A stretch of 64,000 bases of DNA from Symbiodinium microadriaticum. Its lineage: Eukaryota; Sar; Dinophyceae; Suessiales; Symbiodiniaceae. The stretch spans positions 40,205-104,204 of the forward strand of contig LSRX01000185.1 in NCBI GenBank assembly GCA_001939145.1, written 5' to 3'. The notes beneath the pieces are model-generated. The model did not search any database. It saw only the letters and a list, made by a program, of their open reading frames with translations, and was not told the origin of the DNA. Positions 63,560-64,000 of the stretch are shown here, piece after piece. Position numbers and translations under genes: made by a program. Within the stretch, counting starts at the first letter, position 1. Each line of letters opens with the position of its first letter.

Positions 63560-63833
63560 CCTTATTCCTAAACCTTATTCCTATTATAGGTAACTCATTA
63601 GAAGAGACCATTTCCATTTTCTACTTTTAAGGGGGTTCGCGTTGGGTGTTATGGGTTTTTCTATGCGGGTAGTGGTATTTGGGGTTGAGTATGTTATTTT
63701 TCTATGGGGTTCTTCCTATGGTTCGGACTTGGTGTGGGTATACTTGGTGAGTTGGGGGTTGAGGCATAGGTTGTTATGGTTCGGGGGCTAGGGGGTGGTG
63801 CATGATTAGCAATTGGAAATGGTCACCACTAAC
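63560..63833 (-). repeat. Right terminal inverted repeat
   Basis: Reverse complement starts GTTAGTGGTGACC and follows the left arm through the block TAGGAATAAGGTTTA. It lies about 150 bp upstream of the RCC1-like start codon, so it could hold that gene's promoter. Confidence 0.8.
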
Positions 63834-64000
63834 TCATACTTGTCTTCTTCTCGGGGAGCTCGTTCTTGTACCCAGCCTCGGGGCTCTTCTGGCGCAGCTT
63901 CTCGTTTAGCTCGGATGGCTCCGAGTCCATGGTGTGTACCTGCGCAGGTGAAGCTCAGAGATTTAAGCGTCGCTGCTTTCGGGTTTAGGGTGCTGCTGGC
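63834..64000. other. No feature recognised at the right edge
   Basis: Follows the possible target-site duplication. Ends with a TTTAGGG-like motif near 63983. Confidence 0.4.

Larger units (their letters stand above)
61740..63833. mobile_element. Terminal-inverted-repeat element carrying an RCC1-like gene
   Basis: The left arm (61740-62028) and the inverted right arm (63560-63833) match over about 280 bp, with many substitutions and small indels. Shared blocks include AGTGGTGACCATTTCC, CTAATCATGCA, CCTCAACCCCCAACTCACCA, ACCATAGGAAGA and TAGGAATAAGGTTTA. The arms are flanked by TCATACA on the left and TCATACT on the right, a possible imperfect 7-bp target-site duplication. No transposase frame is visible. 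An adapter junction sits inside the element (62164-62201), so internal sequence is probably missing and a lost transposase cannot be excluded. Confidence 0.75.

Overview
The window looks like nuclear DNA of a dinoflagellate, most likely Symbiodiniaceae or a near relative (inference). Evidence: plant-type telomere-like TTTAGGG motifs; genes cut into very short exons (21-160 nt); introns with GT, GC and GA donors and an almost invariant AG|G acceptor; an intronless RCC1-like repeat gene; and every recognised gene on the minus strand, as in the unidirectional gene clusters of dinoflagellates. No long ORF marks most of these genes. I found them by joining conserved kinase, nuclease and cupin motifs across introns and checking that reading-frame phase and splice signals agree.

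Layout, left to right. 1-0.46 kb: two copies of a 252-bp repeat. 1.2-3.06 kb: a very AT-rich island. 5.0-6.44 kb (-): a compact ten-exon endonuclease/exonuclease/phosphatase-fold gene. 6.8-8.35 kb: a 54-bp minisatellite and two long microsatellites. 13.3-26.1 kb (-): an atypical MAP kinase in at least 27 exons, with TGH where ordinary MAP kinases have TxY. 28.5-29.1 kb (-): two exons of a JmjC/cupin-like oxygenase. 38.7-59.3 kb (-): a cGMP-dependent protein kinase-like gene with two cyclic-nucleotide-binding domains and an AGC kinase domain; possible N-terminal exons reach 60.3 kb. 61.74-63.83 kb: a segment with terminal inverted repeats of about 280 bp that contains an intronless secreted RCC1-like gene.

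The MAP kinase and the PKG-like gene suggest a signalling-rich neighbourhood, but nothing in the sequence shows that the genes act together. Microsatellites lie inside introns of both kinase genes.

Assembly caveats: a palindromic pair of 19-bp transposase mosaic ends (62164-62201) is a sequencing-library junction, so the DNA on its two sides is probably not contiguous in the genome. Single Ns at 8239 and 40249 sit in dinucleotide repeats. The RCC1-like gene carries a 1-bp frameshift that may be real or an error. Exon coordinates were derived by eye and have not been tested against transcripts.
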